Assembly (NCBI GenBank): GCA_019828565.1
Contig: JAHDYR010000005.1
Span: 1,776,871-1,840,870 of the forward strand
Reading direction: 5' to 3'
Length of the DNA stretch: 64,000 bases
Source: Carpediemonas membranifera
Taxonomy: Eukaryota > Fornicata
Positions within the stretch are counted from its first letter, which is position 1. The number at the start of each line of letters is the position of its first letter. The position numbers and the translations under genes are program-made. Below the pieces are notes generated by a model, which saw only the letters and a list, made by a program, of their open reading frames with translations, had not been told where the DNA came from and did no database searches. Shown one piece after another: positions 36,921 through 46,392 of the stretch.

Positions 36921-39578
36921 TCACAGCCCGTCGAAGTCGTCGGCCTCGGTCTGCCCGAACCCGGCAGTCTCCCACGTTGCCCCCTCGTCGTCCTCGTCCT
37001 CGGCATCATCATCGTCCATCATAAACCTCGAGTCGAACGCCTCACTACCTGGTGTGAAGTTGAAGGCTGCCGTGGCTGGTGTGAGTGGCGCCTCCTCGAT
37101 GGGGACCTCGTCCGGTCTCGAAGGCAGACCATAGCCCGTCGGCCCGTAGCCGTCCATGCCGTAGTTCATACGGATCTCGTTCTCCGTGAAACAGAATGAC
37201 TTGGGTACCGTGGTCGTCTGCAGGGCGAAGTTCGGGTCTGCACGTTCGAGGGTCACGCCAAAGTGCTGGTTGTCCGCCGTAACGTGGGTAATCTTGGCCT
37301 TCTGGTTCTTAAAGTCATGGAACTTCTTGCGGAGCGCCTTCTTCTTCTCCTTACCCATAGTCGGGGGGAAATTGAATCTGATTGTGACGATCTTTCCGAT
37401 CATGTTGTTCTGTCGTGCAACTCTCACACTCCTCTCAGGGGCCATGGTGTGCGCCTCCCGCTCGATCTTGGGGTTCTTCGACGTCAGCACGCTGCCGGGG
37501 AGAGCGGCGTAACCCTCCGCGAGATGGTCGTCGCTCCACCTGACAAAAGCGGTCCTATTGAATATCTGCACGATCTGGGCGGTCCTACCCTCGAACTGGC
37601 CGCTGATCACGGAAACCTGGTCGTTCACTCGGAGTCGGCGGCCGGGGGCCACGCCGTCATCGATGGTGGCCAAGTTAGTCTTGAGCACGCGGTTGCCGAG
37701 CTGGCCGAACGACACAGTGCTCGTCTTGTTGAAGGCGTTCAGGACAGTATACTGCTCCCCCTGCTTGCCCGTTACCATTACCACCTGGTTGTCTCCACCA
37801 AACAGCAGACGAACGAGGTCCTGCTTGCGGATGCCCTGGTTCTCCTGGCTGCCAACCACCGCGAAGCCCGCAGTGATGTCGTTGATCGAGTATACCTCGG
37901 TGGCGTGTTCGGTGCCGTGGATGAGCACCTTGGCGCGCCTGCCAGACTCAAGGAGGTCTGTCACGACACCGCGTGCACCCTTGTGGTCGCCAGTCATAAT
38001 TGTTACAGTTTGGCCAACGTCGAACACCTTGACAACCTGCGAGAGTCTGAACGGCATGTCTTCGTATATCTTCTCGCCGTCAATATCCATCTCGACCGTC
38101 ACTGTCACGTCATCTCCAACAATCGCCTTGATCTTCCCCAACCAAGTGATGTCCTCTTCGCCGTCCTGGCAACAAACACTGTCACCCACCGCAATATTGG
38201 GGACGGCGGTGATCTTGTCGATGCCCTCCTGGAGCTCGATGTCATGGGTACCTTTCTGGAACAACTCAACCGTCCTGATGTCTGGCTTGACGTTGGAGGT
38301 CGAGAGGGTGGTGAGCTTGAGGTTCTTGATGAGGAAGCCCTCCGTGGTAAAAGTCAGTCGGGTGTGCCCGTCGGCGCTGGCGGGAACATCGATGGTCCCG
38401 TCCTCGTTATCATGCGCGTCCTCGGCGAAGATCCGTTTCAGCTCCTTGGCGGGCCATAGTCTCGGCTCGAGGGGGTCGGCGCCCCCCTTTGCGTTCATGT
38501 AGCCCTCGGGGCTGTGGGACACGCGGGGGATGAGACGGACGAGGACGTTGCCTCCTTCGTAGTCGGGTTCGTCGAAGATCTGCGCGTAGTCGTTGCGGTA
38601 GATGCCCGAGCTGACGCGGGCCATCGAACCACGCACCAGGCGGAGCTTCTGGCTCTCAATCAGCACTGTAGAGGATACAGTAGACGCCTTGACCAGCATG
38701 GGCCTGATCCCACCGCTCTGTCTCGACGTCCGGGTCACACCGGTGTCGTACGCTGAGAAATGGTCCCAGACGTCCATGTGCTTCATCAGATTCTCCACTG
38801 CGAGCTTGTCCCACGCCTCAATGAAGATCTGGGGCGATCTGTCACCGGGGATGTAGGCGGAGATGATCTCGATGTTCTCGAGCTTGCGGAGCTCGGCGCT
38901 GGGCAGGCCGCCACGCTTTTGCTCGAGGTAGTAGGCCCGAAGGTCGAATGCGATCTGCAGGATGAGCTGCAGGACGTTCTCAGCGGCCCTCTTGCTCTGG
39001 CTCTTGAGGAACAGAGCGTACACCTTCTTCCCCTGACGGGGGTCGAACGCAGGGACGGTGCGCTCCCGGGGACGTGCATGGAAGCCTGACCTCTCGGCCT
39101 CCTCGCGAAGTCTGGCGCGCTCCAGCATGCGCTCGTGCAGGTCATCCTCGTCCATGGCGAACATCTCTCGGAATTCATCCACACCGCGCTTCTCAGGGCG
39201 GGAGTCGTCCTCAGGAGCCTTGCGCTTCGTCGCACGGGCACGATCAACGGTGCGGTATACATCCGCATCCGCATCGGCCTCGTCGTCGTCCTCATCGTTG
39301 ATAAGGCCTTCAACTTCGCTCTCGTCTTCGTCCTCCTCCTCCTCTTCCGACAATACGTCTTCATCCTCGGCTATATCCTCGAAATCTCTGGCGCGGAACA
39401 TTGCACGGCGCTCCTTCTCCATCTTCGAGCTGGGCTTGCTGAAATCCGTGTGCCTAAAACTGCTCCGACCCAAGCGTGCGGCGACGAGACTCGCATGAAG
39501 CCCACGTTGTTCTACCGGGACGCTTTCCCAGTGCACCTGCTCACTCATTGATTGCCGCTCGTCTTTGTTGGCACGCAT
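36921..39578 (-). CDS. SPT5: Transcription elongation factor Spt5
   Basis: 885 residues from ATG 39578 (alternative Met 39548). The layout is that of Spt5, the elongation factor that rides on RNA polymerase II with Spt4: a long acidic N-terminus (runs such as LSEEEEEDEDESEVEG), the NGN domain (about 185-280, KKVYALFLKSQSKRAAENVLQ, SPQIFIEAWDKLAVENLM), and several KOW-type barrels (GQTVTIMTGDHKGARGVVTDLL, NDQVSVISGQFEGRTAQIVQI, IGKIVTIRFNFPP). The C-terminus is acidic and lacks the Ser/Thr-Pro repeats phosphorylated in other Spt5 proteins. No intron. Confidence 0.9.
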   Translation of the reverse strand: MRANKDERQSMSEQVHWESVPVEQRGLHASLVAARLGRSSFRHTDFSKPSSKMEKERRAMFRARDFEDIAEDEDVLSEEEEEDEDESEVEGLINDEDDDEADADADVYRTVDRARATKRKAPEDDSRPEKRGVDEFREMFAMDEDDLHERMLERARLREEAERSGFHARPRERTVPAFDPRQGKKVYALFLKSQSKRAAENVLQLILQIAFDLRAYYLEQKRGGLPSAELRKLENIEIISAYIPGDRSPQIFIEAWDKLAVENLMKHMDVWDHFSAYDTGVTRTSRQSGGIRPMLVKASTVSSTVLIESQKLRLVRGSMARVSSGIYRNDYAQIFDEPDYEGGNVLVRLIPRVSHSPEGYMNAKGGADPLEPRLWPAKELKRIFAEDAHDNEDGTIDVPASADGHTRLTFTTEGFLIKNLKLTTLSTSNVKPDIRTVELFQKGTHDIELQEGIDKITAVPNIAVGDSVCCQDGEEDITWLGKIKAIVGDDVTVTVEMDIDGEKIYEDMPFRLSQVVKVFDVGQTVTIMTGDHKGARGVVTDLLESGRRAKVLIHGTEHATEVYSINDITAGFAVVGSQENQGIRKQDLVRLLFGGDNQVVMVTGKQGEQYTVLNAFNKTSTVSFGQLGNRVLKTNLATIDDGVAPGRRLRVNDQVSVISGQFEGRTAQIVQIFNRTAFVRWSDDHLAEGYAALPGSVLTSKNPKIEREAHTMAPERSVRVARQNNMIGKIVTIRFNFPPTMGKEKKKALRKKFHDFKNQKAKITHVTADNQHFGVTLERADPNFALQTTTVPKSFCFTENEIRMNYGMDGYGPTGYGLPSRPDEVPIEEAPLTPATAAFNFTPGSEAFDSRFMMDDDDAEDEDDEGATWETAGFGQTEADDFDGL

Positions 39579-39737
39579 GTCACGACGAGAGTTCAGGACA
39601 AAGTCATTGCTTGGTAGCCCTCATAGCAGTCAGAGAATGCCCAGGCATGGCAGCTGCCCAGACCAGAGCCGACTCGGCTGACTTTTCCAGGCAACTTCAC
39701 AACGGCGATCTTCAGAAACGAAGTCTGAAACTGATCG

Positions 39738-40442
39738 ATGGAAGCAATGTCGCCTGTTGAGAGACTGCAACAAGCTTCCACGATGTTTGATAGCCTTATC
39801 GGGAAATATCAGTCGAGATACAGCGAGATCGGCACGCCAACGGGGCCAATGGCCCCGAGGACTCGTTCTCCGCCCCGTTCCCGGCCTGTTCCAATTCAAA
39901 CAACTCCACCAAAGTCCCCTTTATCAAGTTTCTCACTAACACTCCCCGAATCGTCCTTAAAGTCGCACCGTTCAAACGAAAACACCCTTGAACGCTCCAA
40001 CATGTACCTTCGCGCCTCTCTCCGCTCCCCACCACGAAAGCCCGCATGCCCACTGCGCCGTCCCCCGTCTCCACCGCCTGTCCTGGACCTCCATGGGAGT
40101 TTCCCCTGTGAGGTCAGGCCTCCCGCCCGAGCTCCGCCAGAGGTTCCCGTGGATCACTTCGACTTCAGCCAGAGTCTCCGGTCACGGTCGACGGCTGCGT
40201 TCTCAGTCTCGGTGGGCTCCCCGACGCTCGAGAGATCGATGCCCATGCCCTCACCATTCACACCGAGGTCCGCGGATCTCGCCCGATCACCCCATCTTCG
40301 GTTCAAGGTAGGCGCACCAATACAGGGCAAGCCGCGCGGCACCGCAGAGTCGGGTCTGAGCACGTTTTCCCTGACTGCTGTGGTGCCCCCTGACCGGCCT
40401 GCTCGGAACCCCTTCGCTCCGTACTCGGCGCCATGGAAATAG
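39738..40442 (+). CDS. Uncharacterised Pro/Ser/Arg-rich protein
   Basis: 234 residues. Almost entirely disordered, with many Ser-Pro sites (RSPPRS, PKSPLSS, RSPPRKP), which suggests phosphorylation by proline-directed kinases. A short N-terminal helix (SPVERLQQASTMFDSLIGKYQ) is the only predicted structure. Two Mets at codons 1 and 4 are possible starts. I do not recognise it; the ORF is the best in its interval, but composition alone supports it. Confidence 0.5.
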   Translation: MEAMSPVERLQQASTMFDSLIGKYQSRYSEIGTPTGPMAPRTRSPPRSRPVPIQTTPPKSPLSSFSLTLPESSLKSHRSNENTLERSNMYLRASLRSPPRKPACPLRRPPSPPPVLDLHGSFPCEVRPPARAPPEVPVDHFDFSQSLRSRSTAAFSVSVGSPTLERSMPMPSPFTPRSADLARSPHLRFKVGAPIQGKPRGTAESGLSTFSLTAVVPPDRPARNPFAPYSAPWK

Positions 40443-40524
40443 ATATATGGGTGCTATGTAACAGATAAATACTCGCTAGATCGCCACTGTCTTTACTACC
40501 AACACAGCTCTCATCAGCACTGCA

Positions 40525-41094
40525 CTATTCAGTCTTCTTCTTGGGAGCCAGTCTGCCCAAGACGTCCCGGACCCTGATGGCAAGGTCCACAGCGTCCAGC
40601 TCGCCCTCAGGGGAGAATAGCTCGGTGATATCAAGCACGAGCTCTTCAGCAGGAAGTTTGTTGTGGCTGAATTGGAGCGTCAGCAGCGTTGACGTCTTGG
40701 GGAAGGCGTAGGTGACCTTGAGGCGCTCAGAGCCACGTCTGGCGGAGACTACGTGTTTCCTGTGAAGCCATTCGTATGCCCACAGCGCTCCATCAGCGAT
40801 GAAGTACACGATGACGCAAGCGATAAGAATGGGTCTGTTAGCGGGGTATGGGAGCGTCTTAAAGCGGTAGAAGTGAGCAGCTGTCGCAAGAACGCATATA
40901 GCGCCCAGAATAAACCTAATGGCGCTTACTCTGTTTTGGACAACCCATTTGGCGTCCTTTCGCTTCTTACCCATAGAGTTCTCGATGATAGAAGTAACCT
41001 CGGACAAGATAGCCTCGCCAAGGGCATCATGATGCGACAAATTCACTTTCTCTGTGTTAGTTACAGGCCAAGATCACGAACTGTCCTTCGCCAT
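40525..41094 (-). CDS. Signal peptidase complex subunit 2 (SPC25), two exons
   Basis: A 13-base first exon (41094-41082) joins 41051-40525 across a 30-nt intron, giving 179 residues that begin MAKDKKVNLSHHDALGEAI. This is the SPC25 start (KVNL... then a helix), which the unspliced ORF lacks because it begins at GTG. Two membrane helices follow (VSAIRFILGAICVLATAAHF and PILIACVIVYFIADGALWAY), close together as in the family, and a cytosolic C-terminal domain with strands LKVTYAFPKTSTLLTLQF. SPC25 is a non-catalytic subunit of the ER enzyme that removes signal peptides. Confidence 0.87.
41052..41081 (-). other. Spliceosomal intron, 30 nt, in the SPC25 gene
   Basis: Donor GTTCGT, acceptor AACTAACACAG with the branch-point-like CTAAC fused to the 3' splice site. 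Splicing supplies the only ATG start. Confidence 0.84.
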
Positions 41095-41107
41095 CGTATG
41101 TCGTTGT

Positions 41108-41117
41108 CAAAAGTGCG
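41108..41117 (-). promoter_or_regulatory. Degenerate initiator-like motif CGCACTTTTG
   Basis: Coding orientation, 13-23 bases before the SPC25 ATG; two mismatches to GTGCACTTTA. Confidence 0.4.
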
Positions 41118-41323
41118 TCAGTACCACCTCACCAATAGCGGTGTGAGAAGACAGGTGGGCTGCTCGGGCGCGTATTCGACCGGTTCATACAAGGGGGCTG
41201 GGGCGATTGGCTCGGACCCGTCTTTTGGCGTACAGAAATATGGGAATAGTTAGGCTAACCCCATTGTCTGTATTACACACCGGAACCATGTATTAGCGCT
41301 CCACACGCCACAAAATGCCGTGC

Positions 41324-41335
41324 CGCAGTTTAAGG
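41324..41335 (+). promoter_or_regulatory. Initiator-like motif CGCAGTTTAAGG
   Basis: Begins 32 bases before the Vps53 ATG, the same spacing as in the SMG5/6/7-like gene. Confidence 0.6.
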
Positions 41336-41355
41336 CTCAGCGTTTGTTCCCGAGC

Positions 41356-43536
41356 ATGTCATACGCGCTGAGGACAATTAACACACTATTTGACAGTGAG
41401 GCCTCACTTGATGAGAACCTCAAGCCCTTCATAGCGAAGATTGAGAAGGAGATCATGACCACTCGCTACAAGCTGCACTCTCTTGTACGGGAGCAGGCTC
41501 TCGAAGGTGAATCGAGCCAGAAGTCCCTCGATGATGCCAAAGTGTCTATAACAGAGCTCACCACCAAGATAGAGGAGATCCAACAGCAAGCAGCCCAGTC
41601 CGAGCGGATGATCCTTGAGCTGTGCCACGACATCCAGCGCCTCGACCTCGCCAAGAAGAACTTCAACAGCGCAGTGACCACACTGAAGCGCCTACAGATG
41701 CTGACGACCTCCATCACCCAGCTGGAGCAGGTGGTCCATGCTTCAGAGACGAGGAACTATGACGAAGCCGCCCCCCTCGTAAGGGCCGCCACAGAGCTAC
41801 TGGGCCACTTCAACAGCCAGCGTGAGCATATAGTAACGAGGGCAGGCATTGATAAGATCGCAGACCTCAATGCCCGGATGGCGAGGGTAACAGACACCCT
41901 GAGCCAGGCCGTCATGCGAGACTTCCAGGCAGTTGGGGCAGCCAGCAGTGACGTACAGAAGGAGCAGCTGCTTGCTAGACTACAGACAGGGTGCCAGCTG
42001 ATCGAGGCGATGGGTCCTGACAGCAAGAAGAACTTCTTCAGCTGGTTCCTCAAGGTGCAGCTTAGTTCGTACAAAAACCTCAACGATGGGACGAACGGCA
42101 CGGCTGAGGAAAGGTTTAGGAAGCTCGAGGAGCGCTTCACGTGGCTCACGAAGCGGTTGGGGGAGGTGTCGATCGAGTACGGTGGCGCGTTCCCCCAAGA
42201 ATGGCAGATGCTCGCTGTCATCGTCGACGAGTGGGTCAATGTCACGTGTACCCAGCTCAGTGACATCCTAGATGAGCTCGAGGGCGCTGGCTTCATCCGG
42301 TCGAACGTCCCACTTCTTCTCCAGAAGGTACAGAAGGTCGCCGACTTCGAAACCCAGCTGGACGAGGTCTACAGCACCAATTTCGAGTCCGAGGAGAAGA
42401 AAGAGAGGTGGATAGCCAATGGGTACCCCGCATTCTCGTTCAAAGGCAGGCTTGTCATCTGGTTTGAACGATTCCTCGACGAATATCGCAATAAGGAGCG
42501 CGCCAACGTCCAGAGACTCGTGGATGATGCTAAAAACCGCGAGTCACACGGTAACGGTCCAGAGTCGATCGGGTCTAAGATTGAGATAATCAACAAGGAG
42601 CTGGGCCGTGAGGATCCGTCTCTTCGTCCAACCATGGCCGATGACATCTCCACTCGGGCCAGCACGGTGTCTGACTCGCCTCGGGCCTGCTCACTGGACT
42701 CAGCGGCCGACATGATGGTCCGGATGCGTCTTAGCCTCGAAAACTGCGCCCGAGTCAGCCAGAAGCAGACGCTATACGGGCTATACCGTGACTTCCTCCG
42801 CATTATCCTGGCATACTGCGAGTACGTCTCAGCGATGCTCCCTACGCTTCGAATTGTCCATGGACCAGTACCGTATCACGTGATCACACACTACGACGGG
42901 CTGACCACGCTTCCCCAGGCCGTACTGGTGTTGCTCACAGCGGACTATATCGCCCAGACACTACCTGGGTTGAAGAATAAGGTAAGGGGGCAGGTGGACC
43001 CAGAGTATCGCGTGGGTGTCGACTCTTGTGTCGAATACACACAGGTTGCCTCCAAGTGCGAGGCCCTTCTTGACCACACCTTCCACGTGCTCCTCATGTG
43101 CATATTCAAGCGTTCTGACGTCGGTAATTGGGTCAACTCGTTGTCTACCAGAGCTTGGGTGGAGGTGGACGACAAGCACCCGACCGTGCTCAGAGTCCTA
43201 TCCTCCGCGATGGAGGCCCAGCTCAGAGTGCTCGTCAAGATGGTCGGCGAGGACTCTGGCTATGCCATGGCCCGCGTCTTTGTCGCCAAGAGCGCGGCAG
43301 TGGTGTCTGCCTTGCTCATAGACAAGCTTGAGGTGAGCTCGCTCGAGGTCCGCGGCGTGCTCGCGCTTAGGAAGCTTCTCATCAAGCTGTACCAGTCATT
43401 TGTAGGGGATGGCGAGGGGGACGTGCCCGAGGAGGCCATTGCCGCCCTCACCATCCTCGAGGAGGCGTGCAACAGGCTCCATGAGACCGCGGGGCCGAGT
43501 ACCAGGGTGCCATTGAAGAATTTCGTGTCAGAATGA
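41356..43536 (+). CDS. VPS53: Vps53, GARP/EARP tethering complex subunit
   Basis: 726 residues from ATG 41356. The N-terminal family region is recognisable: ALRTINTLFDSEASLDENLKPFIAKIEKEI, SLVREQ, a coiled coil SITELTTKIEEIQQQAAQSERMI, HDIQRLDLAKKNFNSAVTTLKRLQML, then RRYAWI-like ERFTWLTKRLGEVSIEYGGAFPQEW. Vps53 with Vps51, Vps52 and Vps54 tethers endosome-derived vesicles at the Golgi. The C-terminal half is a helical rod as in the CATCHR family. A Ser-rich insert (ISTRASTVSDSPRACS) occurs mid-protein. No intron. Confidence 0.9.
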   Translation: MSYALRTINTLFDSEASLDENLKPFIAKIEKEIMTTRYKLHSLVREQALEGESSQKSLDDAKVSITELTTKIEEIQQQAAQSERMILELCHDIQRLDLAKKNFNSAVTTLKRLQMLTTSITQLEQVVHASETRNYDEAAPLVRAATELLGHFNSQREHIVTRAGIDKIADLNARMARVTDTLSQAVMRDFQAVGAASSDVQKEQLLARLQTGCQLIEAMGPDSKKNFFSWFLKVQLSSYKNLNDGTNGTAEERFRKLEERFTWLTKRLGEVSIEYGGAFPQEWQMLAVIVDEWVNVTCTQLSDILDELEGAGFIRSNVPLLLQKVQKVADFETQLDEVYSTNFESEEKKERWIANGYPAFSFKGRLVIWFERFLDEYRNKERANVQRLVDDAKNRESHGNGPESIGSKIEIINKELGREDPSLRPTMADDISTRASTVSDSPRACSLDSAADMMVRMRLSLENCARVSQKQTLYGLYRDFLRIILAYCEYVSAMLPTLRIVHGPVPYHVITHYDGLTTLPQAVLVLLTADYIAQTLPGLKNKVRGQVDPEYRVGVDSCVEYTQVASKCEALLDHTFHVLLMCIFKRSDVGNWVNSLSTRAWVEVDDKHPTVLRVLSSAMEAQLRVLVKMVGEDSGYAMARVFVAKSAAVVSALLIDKLEVSSLEVRGVLALRKLLIKLYQSFVGDGEGDVPEEAIAALTILEEACNRLHETAGPSTRVPLKNFVSE

Positions 43537-43631
43537 GGGTTTGATAAAGTTTAGAATAAAAAAGCTGCCAGTCGAGTCGCAGTGACTCAATAATGTTGTT
43601 ATGGTATGGTACAGTAAACCAAGCGAGGCCC

Positions 43632-44843
43632 TCACTTCCATATGAGCCTGCTTCCCCTCGCCGACCTCTCCCTCACGACCTTCTCCCCCTTCTCCAGCTT
43701 AGTTTCGTCAATCAAAGTCACGAAGTCCCCGCATTTCTCGAGGTCGGGGCTCTGGTTGACGCCCACCGTCCTCGTGCTAGGGTCCATGAGATCGGGCGGG
43801 ACCACCAGGTGGAAGAGGTCCTCCATGAGCTGGGTTTTCAGCAGTCTGTCAGCGAGGGTCGAGGCTGAGAGTGACGGCGAGGCGTTGACCTCTACGAGCC
43901 AAGGTTTGAGCGTGTCGTCGATCAGCAGGTCGTAACCGTAACACTCGAAGCAGTGCCTGTCGCTGACCATCACAGGCTGGACCGCCTTGAGCGAGTGAAT
44001 GATGACGCTCTGTATGTCTGAAAACATCTGGTCCGCCTTGGCACGGCCGTAGGAGGACTCGACGAAGAGCTTCAGGTTCTCAATAGACCACTTGCCGCCG
44101 TTTTGACTGTTGTACTCGCTTCCGTGCTTCTGGATGGCGACGTTGGTCAGGTGCACAAGCATGTTGTCCAAGTCAGAGGCCGCAGGGGTGTAGCGGATGG
44201 TGCAGAAGCGGCAGAAGCCCTGCTGGTATATGTACGCCCGCAGCGGCTTGTAGCTAGTCACTGCGACGTAGAGCCTGAGGTCAAACTTCTTGCCACCGAC
44301 GAGCAGTGGGTTATCGATGTAACGACAGGCCAGGTAGGCGTCCTTGCTCCCGACCACGCGGCTAGATGCCCACCGCTTGACTTGGGATAGCTTATTGATG
44401 ATGAATATCCCTCGTCCTTGAGCTTTCCCGGTCGGCTTCATAATCCATACTGCGTTGGGACGCCGCTTGTATTCTTCGACGAAGAGAGAGTAATCCGCAG
44501 GCAACAGGAACGACTCTGGGAGGAAATCCAGGGCGGAGTAGCCGTCGGGGCCCTTGTGGAGCAGAGCGGAGTCTTCTTTCTTCAGCTCTCGCTTCAGTCG
44601 GGAGATGTTCTTAACCATGAGATCTTTCCGAGTAAGCTCGGAATGTGTGGGGAAATGGTTGACGATCTGTGAGTCTTTGAACCTGAAGCCGCTGTCGGGG
44701 TGGAAAAGACGGCTCACAGTGTGAATCGAGGCCCAGAAGATGTTCCAGTCGGATGATGATGTTGTTTTCTGCCACCCGTTCATCTCTGCTGCGAAGCAAT
44801 AGCAATGTCGTTCTGCATCGCACTTGAACTTTGGTTTCTGCAT
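43632..44843 (-). CDS. TTLL1: Tubulin polyglutamylase TTLL1-like
   Basis: 403 residues. The order of motifs matches TTLL1: WNIFWASIHTV, QIVNHFPTHSELTRKDLMVKN, the nucleotide-binding VWIMKPTGKAQGRGIFIINKLS, KKFDLRLYVAVTSYKPLRAYIY, VHLTNVAIQKHG, HCFECYGYDLLIDD and LVEVNASPSLS. It adds glutamate side chains to tubulin tails in axonemes and cytoplasmic microtubules, so the cell very probably has flagella. Start ATG 44843 is supported by the conserved WQKT-type segment right after it. The nearest initiator-like motif (44862-44874) points away from this gene. Confidence 0.93.
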   Translation of the reverse strand: MQKPKFKCDAERHCYCFAAEMNGWQKTTSSSDWNIFWASIHTVSRLFHPDSGFRFKDSQIVNHFPTHSELTRKDLMVKNISRLKRELKKEDSALLHKGPDGYSALDFLPESFLLPADYSLFVEEYKRRPNAVWIMKPTGKAQGRGIFIINKLSQVKRWASSRVVGSKDAYLACRYIDNPLLVGGKKFDLRLYVAVTSYKPLRAYIYQQGFCRFCTIRYTPAASDLDNMLVHLTNVAIQKHGSEYNSQNGGKWSIENLKLFVESSYGRAKADQMFSDIQSVIIHSLKAVQPVMVSDRHCFECYGYDLLIDDTLKPWLVEVNASPSLSASTLADRLLKTQLMEDLFHLVVPPDLMDPSTRTVGVNQSPDLEKCGDFVTLIDETKLEKGEKVVRERSARGSRLIWK

Positions 44844-44861
44844 GCCGAATGCCTGTCATCG

Positions 44862-44874
44862 GTGCACTTTAAGG
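44862..44874 (+). promoter_or_regulatory. Initiator-like motif GTGCACTTTAAGG
   Basis: Perfect motif on the plus strand, 22 bases before the ATG at 44896 and reading away from TTLL1. Confidence 0.5.
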
Positions 44875-44895
44875 TTCCTCCCATCGAATCAAGCA

Positions 44896-45120
44896 ATGAG
44901 TCACCACATGCCGCTCAGAACGCGGTTTGCTGGTAACATGAGCGCGCGTGAAGACATAGTCTGCTCTGGAAGTCAATGTGCAGTTTATCGCTTTTTCTGT
45001 GGCTTTTGTGGCTTTTGTGGCACAAAAGCCACAAAAGTGCCACGGAAAACATTCGGGAAAGTTGTGCGACAGGCTTCATCTGCCACAAGAAATGTTGCTC
45101 AACAAATGAACAGCCCGTAA
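44896..45120 (+). CDS. Possible small Cys-rich protein, or a non-coding transcript with a long hairpin
   Basis: Seventy-four codons after a well-placed initiator-like motif. The middle of the frame encodes FFCGFCGFCGTKATK, which is simply what the 27-bp hairpin at 44993-45049 spells, so coding is doubtful. A second motif lies inside the frame at 44978. Either a small protein with a recent palindromic insertion or an RNA gene would fit. Confidence 0.3.
   Translation: MSHHMPLRTRFAGNMSAREDIVCSGSQCAVYRFFCGFCGFCGTKATKVPRKTFGKVVRQASSATRNVAQQMNSP
44978..44989 (+). promoter_or_regulatory. Initiator-like motif GTGCAGTTTATC
   Basis: Ends four bases before the hairpin arm. A transcript starting here would begin with the hairpin. 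Confidence 0.4.
44993..45049. repeat. Near-perfect 27-bp inverted repeat (hairpin)
   Basis: The centre is at 45020 with a one-base loop. Eighteen pairs (one of them G-T) extend outwards through CTTTTGTGGCTTTTGTG and its complement; after a two-base bulge (45038-45039) ten to eleven more pairs follow (TTTTCTGTGG with CCACGGAAAA). The left arm is itself a direct repeat of TGTGGCTTT. Confidence 0.8.
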
Positions 45121-45216
45121 TCGACTCCGCTTCCGCGCCGCAAGACCGAGAACTTCATGAATTGGATCGTTCGTTTCATACCCACTTTTTGGCGCCTGTC
45201 AAATCTCAATCATTTA

Positions 45217-46392
45217 TCACCACATCTTCTCGGCCTGTGTCTTCGCTGCCTTGCGCTTGTTTGTGGGAAATTCAGCGCGATACACAACATCCCTGGTGAT
45301 CCACGTTGTGTCCGTCTCTCCCTTTGGGCGAATCGAGTGAACAACCGCGAACGTCATGGGTGAGAACACTTGGACGAAAGCGGGTGCCGGGAACTTGCAA
45401 TCCTCTGGCTTGGTGAAGTCGAGCTCGACTATCGGATGGCCAGACTGTATCACCATCTGCATTACCAAGTCGGACGTATCTTCTGATTTGGTCATACAAA
45501 TCCAGCAGCCCTCAAGCTGGCCGGCAAGGAGTTGTTTGAACCGTGCTTCGTCATCGGTCACTGTGTAGAGCCATGCGGGCCGCGGGGTTGAGGCGTTGTT
45601 TCTTGTGTACGTCACGAATGGCAGGGACAGAAGGAAGTTGAGCACAGTACGGTGGGTAGCATCGCTCGTACGAATGCATATGTGATGTCTGAGGCCGCTG
45701 CAGAGTATGGCGTCACCCACGGTGCGGAAGAAAGTACTCAGAGCTGAATCTCTCGGCACCACCAGGTCCCAAGCCTTGATAATCTCGCGGACTACTTCTG
45801 GTCCCTCCTGGCCGAGCCTTATAGCGAGGCCCACCTCGCTTAGATGGCCGCCATCTTCCTTTGACCAGCCTCCAAGTGGGCAGGGAAGATAGTCAACAAC
45901 TAGTTTCTGGGCGCAACGCATGATAAGCACCGACAAGAAAACGGCGTGATCTGATACAATAAGTCCCGGCTTGCAGATGACAGACTTGCCGTGCTGCCCC
46001 TTGTGGCGAAGGTCGTCCTTTTGACGAACCATAATTCGCCCCTGTGAATCGATTTCACAAGTTGTGTGACCCTCGTAGGCACTGTCGCTGACCTCGATGA
46101 GCGGACTCGTCCCTTGGGTGAGGCTGTGCGCGGCAGCCTTATATTTTCTCGGGATTCTCCCCCCCCCCGGCCTTACTGCTGGCTCACGCTCCTTAACCGA
46201 ACTAGTCTTGGTGCTGGAATCAGAATGAACTGACTTGCCTGTGGAAGGGCGCTGTGGAAGGGCATCGATCGGGTCACTGTTGTTGGTACCGACAATTCTT
46301 GACACCATGTGACTTCTGTTGGTCTCCGTTTGAATTTTCGTTGCAGTGTTCATCGACGTTGTCTGTGGCGCTCCTTCGTTGCTGGAGCTCAT
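45217..46392 (-). CDS. Uncharacterised protein
   Basis: 391 residues from ATG 46392; earlier codons begin at TTG. The N-terminal 130 residues are Ser/Thr/Arg-rich and disordered, with RPGGGRIPRKYK encoded over an eleven-base C-run. The C-terminal 260 residues are folded, with alternating strands and helices (AVFLSVLIMRCAQKLVVDYLP, LSTFFRTVGDAILCSGLRHH, TFAVVHSIRP) and many Cys and Trp, but no motif I can name. A Lys/Arg-rich tail (NKRKAAKTQAEKMW) ends the protein. No intron needed. Confidence 0.6.
   Translation of the reverse strand: MSSSNEGAPQTTSMNTATKIQTETNRSHMVSRIVGTNNSDPIDALPQRPSTGKSVHSDSSTKTSSVKEREPAVRPGGGRIPRKYKAAAHSLTQGTSPLIEVSDSAYEGHTTCEIDSQGRIMVRQKDDLRHKGQHGKSVICKPGLIVSDHAVFLSVLIMRCAQKLVVDYLPCPLGGWSKEDGGHLSEVGLAIRLGQEGPEVVREIIKAWDLVVPRDSALSTFFRTVGDAILCSGLRHHICIRTSDATHRTVLNFLLSLPFVTYTRNNASTPRPAWLYTVTDDEARFKQLLAGQLEGCWICMTKSEDTSDLVMQMVIQSGHPIVELDFTKPEDCKFPAPAFVQVFSPMTFAVVHSIRPKGETDTTWITRDVVYRAEFPTNKRKAAKTQAEKMW

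Noticed and set aside
37263-38502. Two plus-strand frames of 300-400 codons opposite Spt5
   Set aside because: Long shadows of the GC-rich Spt5 coding strand; no recognisable domain, and Spt5 is certain.
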